A DNA stretch of 64,000 bases from Orobanche coerulescens. Taxonomy: Eukaryota; Streptophyta; Magnoliopsida; Lamiales; Orobanchaceae. The notes below the pieces were generated by a model. That model was not told the DNA's origin. It did no database searches and saw only the letters and a list, made by a program, of their open reading frames with translations. Position 1 is the first letter of the stretch, and each line of letters begins with the position of its first letter. The translations under genes and the position numbers were made by a program. The stretch covers positions 40,325,001 through 40,389,000 of the forward strand of contig CM065806.1 of NCBI GenBank assembly GCA_033398695.1, read 5' to 3'. This document shows positions 47,868-59,135 of the stretch, piece by piece.

Positions 47868-49035
47868 AATGGATCACTTGCATCATTTTGTCCTTCTTCT
47901 GGCCCAGCACGGCCCCCAAAGCATAATCACTTGCATCCCACATCAGAATGAATGGGATAGTCCAATCTGGAGAAATGATGATTGGAGCTGATGTAAGCTT
48001 ATCCTTCAAAGTTGCAAAGGCCACGTGGCATTCATTTGTGAAAAGTAATGGTGTATCTTACTCAAGCAAAGAACATAGAGGTTTTGCTATTTTTGAGAAA
48101 TCTTTTATGAACCTCCGATAAAATCCTGCATGCTCAAGAAAACTCCTTACTCCTTTTACCGAAATTGGTGGAGGAAGTTTTGCAATAACTTGGATCTTTG
48201 CCTTATCTACTTCAATTCCATGTTGTGAGATTCTATGGCCAAGTATGATTCCTTCCTGGACCATGAAGTGACATTTATCCTAATTGAGAACTAGATTTGT
48301 GTCTTCACATCTTTCCAAGACCATGCCTAAGTGATTTAGGCATTTATAAAATGTATCTCCGAAAACCGAGAAATTGTCCATGAAAACTTCAATGAATTTT
48401 TCAACCACGTCTGAGAATATTGACATCATGCATCTCTGAAATGTGGCTGGAGCATTGCACAATCCGAATGGGATTCTTCTATAGGCAAATGTTCCATAAG
48501 GGCATGTGAATGTTGTTTTCTCTTGGTCTTCTGGGGCTATGACGATTTGGTTGTACCCTGAATAGCCGTCGAGAAAATAGTAGTAAGAATGTCCCGCCAA
48601 TCTATCGAGCATTTGATCAATAAATGGGAGTGGAAAATGATCTTTTCTGGTCGTCTTGTTGAGCTTCCTGTAATCAATGCACATTCTCCATCATGTGATG
48701 GGTCGTGTTGGTATAAGTTCATTGTGCTCATTCTCTATGATTGTAATTCCACTCTTTTTGGACACCATATGTACAGGGCTCACCCATGGACTATCTGAGA
48801 TTGGATAAATGATTCCTGCGTCAAGTAATTTAAGAATCTCTGCTTTCACAATTTCCTTCATGTTTGGATTCAAACGTCGTTGATGCTCAATTGAAGGTTT
48901 GCAGTCATATTCTATCAAAGTTTTGTGTGTGCATATAGAGGGGCTTATTCCTCTAGTGTCCGCAATAGTCCATCCAATTGCTCTTTTGTGATTCCTCAAT
49001 ACCCTTAGTAATTTCCCTTCTTCAAGTTCGGTCAA
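47868..49035 (-). pseudogene. Athila reverse transcriptase and start of RNase H
   Basis: RT begins at 49035 (LLRVLRNHKRAIGWTIADTR, SPWVSPVHMVSKKSG) and, after an in-frame stop near 48691, continues with MCIDYRKLNKTTRKDHFPLP, LDGYSGYNQIVIAPEDQ and the active-site block EVFMDNFSVFG (48684-48280). The family has FMDD, so the second catalytic Asp is Asn. The thumb (ILGHRISQHGIEVDKAK) is at 48264-48058, and the RNase H start (MWDASDYALGAVLG) at 48024-47868, where the LARD interrupts it. Confidence 0.9.
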
Positions 49036-49074
49036 TATGTTAGATATGATGATCGGAAGTGTAGAGGAAATGCC

Positions 49075-51609
49075 CTAGTAAGCGTATCTCAAATGTGTGG
49101 GTAGATGTTTGAGATCAAGTATTGGAGCTTCTTGTAAAGAAGGGAGGGGTTTAGCGGAGATTGTCCCCAACTCTCCAAAATGTGAATGCCTTCTTAAGGG
49201 CGGTAGTGCTTCTAGATAGTTAACTGTTTCGGCTAAGTGATATTCTTCTTCCATGCTGGTTAGAGAATTTGCTATACATGTCTCAAGAGAATCTTTAGTT
49301 AGAATCTTCTCCAAATACTTGTTTACCATGGCTTCAATTGCGTCTATTCTTAGACAATAATTATCTGTGGAGAGATGATTCAAAGTTTTTAGGACATCGA
49401 AGATGACATGTTCGTCTTCCACTCTGAGAATCAGCTTTCCTTCATAGACGTCAATAAGTGCACGTCCGGTTGCAAGAAATGGTCGTCCCAAAATAATGGG
49501 AATATCATGATCTTCTTCCATGCCAAGGATGATAAAATCCGCTGGAAATATGAATTTATCAACCTTGACGAGCACATCTTCTATTATCCCATGTGGATAT
49601 TTGATTGACCGATCAGCTAGTTGTAGTGAAACTGTTGTTGCTTTTGCTTCTCCCAAGTTCAGTTTGTTGAAAATTGACAGGGGCATCAAGTTGATACTTG
49701 CCCCAAAATCACAAAGAGCTTTGCCAAAATTCACTTCACCAATTGTACACGGGATTGTGAAAATTCCCGGATCTTTTAGCTTGGGTGGCAACTTATTTTG
49801 TAGTATTGCGCTACATTCCTCTGTTAGCATGACAGTTTCATATTCTTCAAGCCTTCGTTTGTTGGAAAAAATATCTTTCATAAATTTGGCATAGCTTGGC
49901 ATTTGTGCTAGAGCATCGGCAAAAGGTATGTTGATGTGTAGCTTTTTGAAAATTTGCAAGAATTTCCCGAATTGAGCATCGAGATTGTGATTCTTCAACC
50001 GTTGAGGGAATGGGATAGGTGGAACATGAGATTTTGTAGCAACTGCACCTTTTTGAGATGAAGGTCCTGATTGAGATTCTTTTTCTGATTCTTGATTTTG
50101 TTTATTTTTTTGCTTTTCCAGATGGTTTTCCACAGAAATTTCGGGGAACTGCACTCCACTTATTGTTGTGATAGCTTGGACATTTTCTCTTGGATTTCCC
50201 TCAGTATTGCTAGGTAACATGCCATGAGATCTTTCTGAAAGTATTTTGGCCATTTGGCCAACTTGTGTCTCCAGATTTTTAATTGAAGCATCATTGCGTT
50301 GTTGATACTTCAGTTGTTGTTCAATTAGCTTCGTGATTGCTTCTTCCCACTCGGGCTTCTTTTCTTGCTGCGTTGGATTCAACACATTGTTGTTGTTTGC
50401 ATAAGAAAAATTTGGATGATTTTTGTACCCTGGATTGTATGTTGGCCCGTAAGGATTGTATGCTTGCCTTTGGAAATTCTGAGCATACGCCACTTGTTCT
50501 GGTGGTGGTGGTGACTGCTCCTGTTGCACTAAGGGACAGATAATGCTGTTGTGAGTTGCTCCACAAATTTCACATGAAAAAGCTGAAACTTGTGGAGTTT
50601 GCACCGTCTTCACAGATTGAGGAGTTGAAAAAGACATGTCCTCGACTTTCTTTGATAAAGCTTCAATTTTTGCCAACATAAGTGAATAAGAATCCACTTC
50701 AAAAACACAATTTGGTTTCTTTTGGATATTTCTGTCTGGCCATCTTGCACTTTGTTCACTTATAACCTCAAGAAGATTATAAGACTCTTTCATAGTTTTG
50801 TTGCCAAGTGAGCCATTTGATGATGAATTGACATTGGCTCGGCATGTAGATAAAATTCCAGAATAGAAGTAATTGACTTGTGCTCCCAAATTGAAACCAT
50901 GGTTAGGACATTTTCGTAGCATATCTTTGTATCTCTCCCATGCTTCGTGAAATGACTCTGAATCTTGTTGACGAAGTGTAGAGATTTCGTATTTGAGTTT
51001 CGCCACTTTTATTGGTGGAAAGTATTTAGTGGTGAATTTTTTAACAAATTCGGGCCAATTTGTTATGCTTCGTGGTGGCAAAGTATCTAGCCATTCTCTT
51101 GCTCTGTCCTTCAAAGTGTGCACGAAAAGTCTCATTTTGATCGCCTCGTCATTTACATTTGGATATTTGAAATTTCCACAAATCTCCACAAAACGGTTAA
51201 TATGGAGCTATGGATTCTCGTCGGTTCTTCCATAGAATCAGTTGTTGTTGGAGAAGAGATTGATGGTATCGGGGCGAATTTGAAAATTGTCCACTCCAAA
51301 TGGTGGATAGATCACACTTGATTGCACGCTCAAATATGGGGGGTTCATGAATTCCCCAAAGAGCATGTTGTCTTCATCTATTTCCGGCATAATAGGATGT
51401 TGTTGATGTTGAATGTTTTGAACATTAGGTATTCCCCCTACCGGAGGAATTCTTTCGCTATCGTTTCCTTGGGGGAGACGTGGGTTTAGTTCGTCCGCCA
51501 TTGATGGTGAAGAAATAATGCTTTTCTTTTGTTCTCTTAGCCTTCTTATGAATGTGGCTTCGATCTCGGGATCTAGTGAAACTAAATCGCGATTGTACGT
51601 CCTTCGCAT
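49075..51609 (-). pseudogene. Athila gag and protease, 704-codon open stretch with two upstream stops
   Basis: The ATG is at 51609 (MRRTYNRDLVSLDPE). Two in-frame stops lie near 51240 and 51200; a 704-codon frame then runs to 49075. It has the capsid domain (MRLFVHTLKDRAREWLDTLP, KFTTKYFPPIKVAKL), a CEICGATHNSIIC zinc-like motif near 50570, Gln/Asn-rich spacer, then PIPFPQRLK and the protease with ALCDFGASINLMPLS (D-F-G active site) and ADFIILGMEEDHDIPIILGRPFL (about 49760-49470). The same frame would continue into RT after the stop at 49075. It is the longest preserved coding stretch of this copy. Confidence 0.92.
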
Positions 51610-51691
51610 AGACAAGAGAATCTACAACAAAGAAAAAGTTGTATTTATAACAATAGTTAATAATGTAATATTTCAAAATAATACTTATACT

Positions 51692-51709
51692 TCCCCGGCA
51701 ACGGCGCCA
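51692..51709 (-). other. Primer-binding site of Athila (Asp tRNA type)
   Basis: Minus strand TGGCGCCGTTGCCGGGGA lies six bases inside the 5' LTR. It is the well-known site of Athila-group elements, complementary to an Asp tRNA. Confidence 0.92.
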
Positions 51710-51715
51710 AAAACT

Positions 51716-52104
51716 TGACACGTCTTTAGTGTAACTATCGCAAGTGCACAATATCGTATCAAGTAGTAAGTGAACTTTTTGAGTCCGGTTTATCGATCCC
51801 ACGAGGAAGTTAGGTTATATATTGAATTATACACTATTTAACTATTTGTTATATAGATTTATAATATTGAAACACATAATTTAAGAGTTTGGTTTGACAA
51901 TTGCAAAGAAAGTTGCAATAATAATTCTAATATTCAAGGAAATGAAAGATTGCACTAATAAGAGATTAATAAAAGATAAAAATGAAATAGTTGGGATTAC
52001 AAACTTAATTCATCATTAGTTATAGAAGATGTATAGGAGATCATAAGATGAATTTACTTATTATGATGTGTAGATTCGATTTTCCTTAAAAAGATGGTTT
52101 CTCT
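51716..52104 (-). repeat. 5' LTR of Athila, first segment
   Basis: It matches the start of 28483-30105. A CACTA element interrupts it at 52105. The LTR continues at 56324-56890 and 59136-59746. Confidence 0.92.
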
Positions 52105-52374
52105 CACTACGCCATAAATGGCCTTCGGCAACCACACAACTGTGTTACCTTAGACCCAATTTTCTGTTGCCACAGACCCAAAATGAGCAAAGGTAACATT
52201 TTAGCTAAGTTGCTCTGTGAGCAGTAGCCTTTGGACTCAAAGGCAACATGTGGATCATCCTAAGCTAACATAGGATTATTTGTTACAAAAGAACTATACA
52301 GCAACATCTTAAGGACCCTACAGCAACATCATATTCGTGTTGCAATAGATTTTATGATTTTGTAAAATATATAG

Positions 52375-52545
52375 CCAATTTAGTGGGTTCCACATGTGGG
52401 CCATTTTGTGGGTCCCACAGGCCAGGTCCACCGGTGGGACCCACTTAGTGGGGTCAGTTAGTGGGTCCCGTGTGTGGGACCCACTTTTGCTGGGCCTATT
52501 AGTGGGCCTACTTTGTGGGGCCCAAGGGTGGGGCCACAAAATGTG
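52375..52545. repeat. GTGGGNCCCAC palindrome cluster in the CACTA element
   Basis: At least five copies or variants of the palindrome GTGGGWCCCAC/GTGGGACCCAC (for example near 52408, 52433 and 52475) are packed in 170 bp just inside the subterminal region. The purpose is unknown; it could be a transposase-binding or RNA-folding feature. Confidence 0.6.
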
Positions 52546-53730
52546 CAGCAATTTTTAGTGTATTGCAACACCTATATTATCAATTGCAATACACTAGGTG
52601 TTACAAGTGTTACCAATTAAAGACATTTGCAACATATATATAGTACTTAAGGTAACACCTTCATTTTAACAAAATAAAAATGTAAATTTTAAATTTAGCA
52701 TTTCCCATTAAAAAAACCAACAAACCAATTCACAGAAACCAACTACATCATCCAACTACATAATCCCATCATAAAAAAATCAACTATATCCAATCACAAA
52801 ACCAACCACCCTACATCACCAACTACATATATACAAGTACTAGAAAAAAATAACTTTGTCATTTTTAACCAACCACATGGCAATGTCATAAGAAAGATAG
52901 AAAAACCAATACTAGTTCAAAAGGTATTGTCATAAAGCAGTGGACGTCTAAGACTAATATACAAAAAGACTCTAAAAAACTATTCTGTGGAACACTTATT
53001 CAATTAGCCAAGGATTAGCCAATGTGCCTGAGTTGGTGTCCATTCACAAACTTCACCTTCTTTGAACGAGAGAGCTGCAGAATGAAACAACTAATCAGAG
53101 TAATTGTAAAATAAGAAATATTCTGAAATATTTCTAAAATTTTAACTTGTATTGCGGATCTAAAACTACTGCATTATTCCATGAATTACGACCAATATTT
53201 ATCAAACTTAACAAGCATGCAGGTAGCCATATCCTTTATCATAACATCCGGTGATTCCGATCGCATAAGGAATATCCAACCTCACAAATCAAAGAAAAAA
53301 ACACATTAGTCATTGGATACTTTGAACTAGAAAACATAACGGTTACCTCGTAGAAAAGACATTAGCTATTGGAATCATTACCTTGTGCATCCATATCACC
53401 TACAATATTAAAAACATACAAAAAGTGAAACTAGTAACAAATTATATAACAAGTTCTAAAAGTTTATAAAAAACATGTTCTCATGATAACAAGATGAACC
53501 AAAATTATTTTGTATAAAAAGTTAAGTTCTCTGTATATAAATGTGGTATGTATTTAAATGCCTAAGATGTTCCTTAAGTTGATGTTCCTTAAGTTGTGGT
53601 CATAGTTGATGGCTTGTGTCATAAACTTTGCTCATATTTTATAAATTATTTGTTTAATTCTGAAAATATATAAGTGCTTTCACTTGTATTTTTCACTTTT
53701 ATACTCTCAGAATTTTCTAAGGCAAATTTA
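52546..53730. other. CACTA interior, AT-rich, with exon-like scraps
   Basis: Mostly AT-rich. On the minus strand around 53085-53025 a TTCTGCAG acceptor-like site precedes a short frame (LSRSKKVKFVNGHQL). It could be the last exon of a lost transposase gene or of a captured gene; I do not recognise it. Confidence 0.35.
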
Positions 53731-54035
53731 CAAAGCACTTCTCTCTCTCGCAAACACCTTTCTCAATTTCTACAAGTAACTTGATAGCAATGGCACCCAC
53801 AACAAATATTCAGTCAAGTGCAGGCTTCATCTATGAGAAGAACAACTTCGTAGCCTTGGTGGATACTGATTCTGATCAAGAAGATTTTCACATATTCGTG
53901 AACTTCTTTAAGAGGTGCAAGATGTCATTTGCCATGTTAGAGGCACCTGTCCTGTACTGTGAAGTTATAGAATAAATCTGGACTAATGCTTCTTGTGATA
54001 TGGTAAATGAAACTTTGTCCTTTACTTTATGACAC
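53731..54035 (+). pseudogene. Possible captured gene fragment in the CACTA element
   Basis: The plus strand has a leader-like CTCTCTCTCGCAAACACC stretch, then ATG (53790) with MAPTTNIQSSAGFIYEKNNF, VALVDTDSDQEDFHIFVNFF and SFAMLEAPVLYCEVIE before a stop; EIWTNASCDMVNETLSF follows in the same frame. The layout (short polar start, 'NNFVAL', 'PVLYCEVIE.IW..A') resembles a family of plant retroelement-associated proteins that I recall from composite-family genomes. That resemblance is from memory and weak. Confidence 0.4.
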
Positions 54036-55164
54036 AAAGCCATCAACTATGACCACAACTGGTTTATTCTTCCTCTGCTAAAATTGCTTCACTTTTATCA
54101 AATAAGAAATTGAAACAAACGAATTCTCTTTCACTTTTCCTTCAGCAGTGGAACATATTCTATAACCCATGAGTCGCCATGAACCTATATAGTGAATTTT
54201 ACTCTTTAAGTAATCTTGATGGAGATAAGATGCAAGACATTTGTGCATTATCATATTTACGGCTATCAAGTTGCAATACTCGCACTTGATGAAATCATAA
54301 TATTATTTGTTTTAAAATGAGATCAAAGCAAAAATATCACACTCATATGCTCTCAATATGAATAATGCAATTAACTATATATGTACAATTTAGTAGGTTA
54401 CGCAGAGATGTGGCTATTATGCCACCGTTCTTCCCCAAGACGAGGTTCGGCTCAAAGCCATATCACATTAGGGGATCTCCATACCCTTGCCACCAAGGAA
54501 AGGATGACTTCCTCACTCGAAGGGAGTGTCATTTACTTTCCTTGGTGGACAACATTTGTAGATCCATCTATAAACCTCAAACTTTCAAGAATGATATTGC
54601 GGTCATTCTTCTTTATTAACCAAGAGTCCAAAATAGAAGTTTAACGACAAATATTCATCACCTTGTGTCATAGAAAACCTATTTCCTAACCCACAAATGG
54701 TAATCAAAGCTTTTATATGTCAACCCTCCAGTTTCCGTCCCATACTCCAATGAGATATGCACATGATCCTTTGTATATATATTTACTACAGATAAACTCG
54801 AGATGTATAATGGAGACAATACAAAACCAACGCATGTCTAAAGAAGATTACATACTTACAGACTTGTAATAAGAAATAAGAAATAAGAAATACGAAAAAT
54901 AAAAGCATACTTCACGCGAATTGAAACAAGATGCAACAATTATTAAACCCGAAAGGAAAGGTTGAAAAATGGGCTACCAGTGATGCTGAGACCAAGAATG
55001 CCGATAATGAAGAGCAGAAATGAGGGTGGTGTCAGGCGCCGGCGGCGATCGATGGATCTAAGGAAGAAATCGACTCGTCGGCTGTGAGGAAGGATGTCGG
55101 CTGCGGGCTGCGGCTCGTTCAGGGAAGTCAGAAGACTCAGAGTGATTCAGTGAAGCGGTTGAAG

Positions 55165-55195
<31 letters not shown>
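54036..55195. other. CACTA interior, unidentified, ending in a TA microsatellite
   Basis: No confident gene. 54380-54640 has open frames on the plus strand without recognised motifs. 55015-55165 is unusually GC-rich (CGCCGGCGGCGATCG) and could be a captured first exon read on the minus strand. A (TA)n run is at 55169-55195. Confidence 0.4.
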
Positions 55196-55487
55196 CTCCC
55201 TCCGCCCCAGACTTAATTGCTACCTTTTTCTGGGCACGGGTATTAATGTTAGAGTTGTTTATTAGTATTGTGTGTGATAATGGAAATCTGAAATCATATT
55301 AGTATTATTTATTAGTATTGTCTGTTTAATTGGGTGGGCCCGTAATGGCATTTTATGGTAAATAGACGATCATTGGGGGTGTATATTTAGAGGGAATGAT
55401 TAGTGTATTTCCTTTTATAGTAAGTAGCAGTTAAGTATGGGACGGACCAAAATAGAAAGGTTGCAGTTAAGTATGAGACGAAGGGAG
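55196..55487. mobile_element. Stowaway-type (Tc1/mariner) MITE
   Basis: 292 bp with CTCCCTCCGCCCC at one end and CTCCCTTCGTCTC (inverted) at the other. Imperfect inverted repeats extend about 30 bp, and TA flanks both ends (55194-55195 and 55488-55489). There is no coding capacity. It sits inside the CACTA element next to a TA microsatellite, a natural target for TA insertion. Confidence 0.9.
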
Positions 55488-55492
55488 TATAA

Positions 55493-55685
55493 CATAATCG
55501 GGGCGGGGCGGGGCGGGGGGCGGTCACCCCAGTCACTACCCCGAACCCCGAAAAAATCCCCGTTAACGACCCGATCCCCGCCTCATAACTCGATAATGCC
55601 TGTCCCGCCCCGACCCATTACGATCGGGTTTCGGGTTTTCTCTGCGGGTTCAGGTTTTATTGCCATCCATAGATTTGACCCAGAC
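55493..55685. repeat. GC-rich repeat, possibly a hAT-type MITE fragment
   Basis: GGGGCGGGGCGGGG at the left, CCCCGAACCCCG and CCCGATCCCCGCC in the middle, and on the minus strand GGATGGCAATAAAACC at the right edge. Similar GGGGCGGGG...TGGCAAT units occur as small non-autonomous elements in many plants; the class assignment is uncertain. Confidence 0.4.
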
Positions 55686-56100
55686 AACGTATAATACCTT
55701 CAAATCCAGTCCTATTTTGACCCAAGGCATTTATAATGTTAACTCTTCAATTAATATTAATAATCTGTTCAATTTTATGCAATATATTTTCATTTTCAAT
55801 CATTTATATGTAGACATTAAATTTGTTATTTTAATTATTTTGTAATTATTCATAGTTATTACAAGTTTTTATTTTTTAATAATTTTTGAATTATTTAAAT
55901 CAAAATTTATTAATTTTCAAATACTACTTTATTTTAAAACCTTTTCAATTTAAATTTATTAAAAATAATTTATTATTTATAAAATATATATATATATATA
56001 TATTTCATTATTTGATAGAATAACTTTTTATAAAAATAGATTCAATGTTTTATTAAAAATAATTATTTTTAAAGTTAAAAATTTATTAAATCATTAATTT
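55686..56100. other. Very AT-rich CACTA segment
   Basis: Extremely AT-rich with a TA run at about 55983-56001. I see no gene or repeat family in it. Confidence 0.6.
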
Positions 56101-56323
56101 TATATAAAATTCAAAATTTTGTTTATTAATACTCTAAGGTAACACATCTCATGGTGTTACTGAGAGTTACACCTTTTATATCTAGATTAACATATATTTC
56201 GGGATTTGGTAACACCATAACCCGAACGTTGTGGTAGGTCCAAAATTTCATAGCTATGGTAACATCAAAGAAGGTAACACTCCTCCATAAGTGTTGTAGA
56301 AAGCCATCTATGGCGTAGTGTCT

Positions 56324-56890
56324 TTCGAACTATAAAACGCCCCTTATATATTGAATCAATCCACTATATTTCTATGTTGATTGACTTCAATACACAGCAT
56401 TAGGTTTTATGAAAATAACTCAAAGAATCATCTAAGGTCTAGAGGTATATTTCTATCCCCTAGAACAACTTAGAGTGAAGATCATTTGATCTAATCAAAC
56501 ATATTTTCTTTCGAAACATATGAAGACCATAAATATCGTCATTTATTGGCCAAATAAATAAAGATTGGTAAAACAATGAAAATCACACACAATAATAAGT
56601 AATTCATAATAGATCTTTATACAAACTTAAATAACATGACTAACCTTGTTTATAATCCCAACTTAAGTAACTTAGCCCATGAAGGGTTTAATAAACATAA
56701 TACAAGCTTGAGTGGTCATTATTAGTTGAAAAAGAGAAAGAATTGATCCTAACTCCCTTAGTAGATAAAGGAGAAAGAAGCAATAAACTCCCTTAACAAC
56801 ATATGCTATACCACTATTACACAAGTCACTCAAGAACACAAGTGTGTTCTCACACAAAAAGAAACTATTACAAAAAGTGGAAAAATATAT
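56324..56890 (-). repeat. 5' LTR of Athila, second segment
   Basis: It resumes the Athila LTR after the CACTA element and ends at the solo LTR inserted at 56891. Confidence 0.92.
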
Positions 56891-57404
56891 TGTAATATCC
56901 ATGTTTTCTATTTTCGGTAATTTCTATTTTTGGTGTATGTTCGTTTCGGACAGCTCGCTTAGCACCGTTTTGGGATTTTGAATCTATTTTGTTCTTGGAG
57001 TTTTTCTGTCTGGTCGGGTTTCGAGGATGTTTTTGCATAATTTCATATTGAATTATATCTTGCCGCATGTACGTTTGATACTCGTAAAACTTGTTCGTTT
57101 TCGTTGTTTCTCGATTCGTATAAGTTTGTATGGTTGAGGTGGTCGTGTTGGAATTTTCGGTTTGTTAATCCGACGTTGTATCGCGATTTTTCGGGCACTT
57201 GGGCCGTTTTTGTAATTTTCATAAGTTGGGGAATTTCGCTTTATTTGCTTCGTTTCAAACTCTCTAGTGATCGAGATTATATTCTCTTTCATCGATCAAC
57301 TTTGTCATCTTGATTATTACGTGTTTATGATTCTGGATTCTGGTCTTGCTTCGTATTTCGGCATTTTTATCTTGTTGGCGGCGGTGTGCGTGCGAAGCTT
57401 TGCT

Positions 57405-57713
57405 GAGTAGCGCACGCTACTCGGGACTTACTGCGTGCGCTATCATGGTGTGGTTAGCGTACGCTAACTTGGAGTTCGTAGCGCGCGCTAACGATTTCAT
57501 TGATGCAGGACGGTAGGTTCGATGCTTGATCTTGGACCGAGCAACAGACGCTAATCGGCGTTAACGCACGCTAACCCCTAGTACTAGCGCACGCTAACCA
57601 TGTTAGCTTGCGCACGCTAACGGGAGGTCAGTAGGCAGACTGTTCTGCCATGCCCCGCTAGCGCACGCTAATGCTTGTGCGTAGCGTGCACTAAGTCTGT
57701 TAAATATAAATAG
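57405..57713 (+). promoter_or_regulatory. TAGCGCACGCTA palindrome cluster and TATA box
   Basis: Nine or so copies or variants lie in 300 bp, including the perfect 16-bp palindrome GTTAGCGTACGCTAAC at 57453-57468. The TATA box TATAAATAG (57705-57713) follows directly after the last copy. Confidence 0.72.
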
Positions 57714-58342
57714 GGCAGCAGCAGTCAATTCGTCATTTTTTTCTTCATTTCCTATCCTTCTCGGCTTTGGGCGATTCCAGGCGAGGGTTAGGGCCTATTC
57801 CGACTGTAGATCATCATTCACTACCACCGTGCTTTCCTTGCGTGAATTCTTCAAGTTCCTAATCACGTTCCACCATCCGAATCAAGGTAAAAAAATTCCC
57901 AAAACCCTTGTTTCGAGATTTTGGGGGAAATTTGGGGATTTCTTGGGATTTGACTCTTATAGTCCGAATTTTCACTGGGTTATCGCTAGACTTCGATCGT
58001 GCACTTGTAATCCTTCATTTTATTGTTGATTTGTGGTTTTAAACTTCGAGTTTTTCAATGTTCGTCACTTATAGTCAACGATACCCAAGTCATAACCGAC
58101 AAATTGTTCCAGCGGGTAGAATTAGGATTTATTCTTACCTTTCCGCGTTATTGAGACTTGTGTATACCGTTATTGTGTTAGGAACGGATTTGGAAGGATT
58201 ATACGGACCGAAACCCATTCCTTCGTTGTTTCCTTCGTTTCGTTTCGTTCAAGGCAAGTACATGTATTACATTTCGTTATGTATGTTGTGATTTTCGAAA
58301 TAAATGATGAACGGTGATTTTCGGGTGCGTGAGTTGTGTTCC

Positions 58343-58560
58343 TTCCACCCGGAGTGTCCGACGGGATGTCTGGGGGTCGATACTAAGGGGTACGGCCGTG
58401 GAAGTGGACTTGGGTGCGTGTGTGATTGAACTTCCACCCGGAGTGTCCGACGGGATGTCTGGGGGTCGATACTAAGGGGTACGGCCGCGGAAGTGGTGTC
58501 CCACCCGGAGTGTTCGACGGGATGTCTGGGGGTCGATACTAAGGGGTACGGCCACGGGAT
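58343..58560 (+). repeat. Three-copy cassette in the solo LTR
   Basis: Units with CCACCCGGAGTGTCCGACGG, then GGGGGTCGATACTAAGGGG and TACGGCCGNGGAAGTGG recur at about 58343, 58432 and 58500. The core matches the cassettes in the other solo LTR and the LARD. Confidence 0.8.
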
Positions 58561-59135
58561 ACCAGTTGTGATTTTGTGATATCGTGATGATTGAAAACTG
58601 ATTTGATTGCCAATGTAGTATTCCGGAATATATATATATATATGTGTGTGGCAAATGACTTATGCTTGAGATGATTGTGTAAAAATTGTATTTTTGTATA
58701 TAATGTTGTGTAATTGTGTACTTGCACTAGCCATTCGAATGCTAACCCCTTAAATGGGGGAAATGCGTCTTATGCATTTCAGGTACCGAGAGAGTTGAGG
58801 AGCAGGCACGGGACACGCACGTAAAGGATGGGATGGCTTGATGACGTGGCTCGAGTCTGTATTTTTATTATATTTTGTCATTGCATGTGTCGAGTACTGG
58901 AGTTAGACTGTTTACTTTGAAACATGGTTTAAGTCCCCTGCGTGGGCAATGAATTGGCATTTATCTTACTCCGTTAAAATGTTTTGGCCGAGGCCACGGC
59001 CTTGCTTATATTTTTTATTGGAGTGCATCATTTGGGATTATATTGTGGTTTATGTGTCATGGGTTAGCCTGGTAGACCTCACGAGGGTTCTACGGCGTGT
59101 AATGTCCCATTTGTGAATTGGGGTGTTACATATAT

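Larger units (their letters stand above)
52105..56320. mobile_element. Non-autonomous CACTA (En/Spm) transposon
   Basis: Terminal inverted repeats CACTACGCCATAAATGGC and (inverted) CACTACGCCATAGATGGC differ at one position. The 3-bp duplication TCT (52102-52104 and 56321-56323) is confirmed by the empty site in the other Athila LTR. Subterminal regions are rich in short GGTAACA/GCAACA motifs, direct at one end and inverted at the other. No TNP2 or TNPA transposase is recognisable. The interior carries a Stowaway MITE, a GC-rich repeat and possible captured fragments. Confidence 0.93.
56891..59130 (+). mobile_element. Solo LTR of a second chromovirus-like family
   Basis: TGTAATATCC...GGGTGTTACA, 2240 bp, with a perfect TATAT duplication (56886-56890 and 59131-59135) and no coding content. 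It is related in end sequence and layout to the solo LTR at 12745-16382 and to the LARD LTR. Internal features: TAGCGCACGCTAA palindromes (57405-57700), TATA box TATAAATAG (57705-57713), and three cassettes at 58343-58560. TGTAATGTCC near 59098 echoes the LTR start. Confidence 0.92.

Noticed and set aside
55169..56001. TA runs as regulatory sites
   Set aside because: Simple microsatellites; no further evidence of function.
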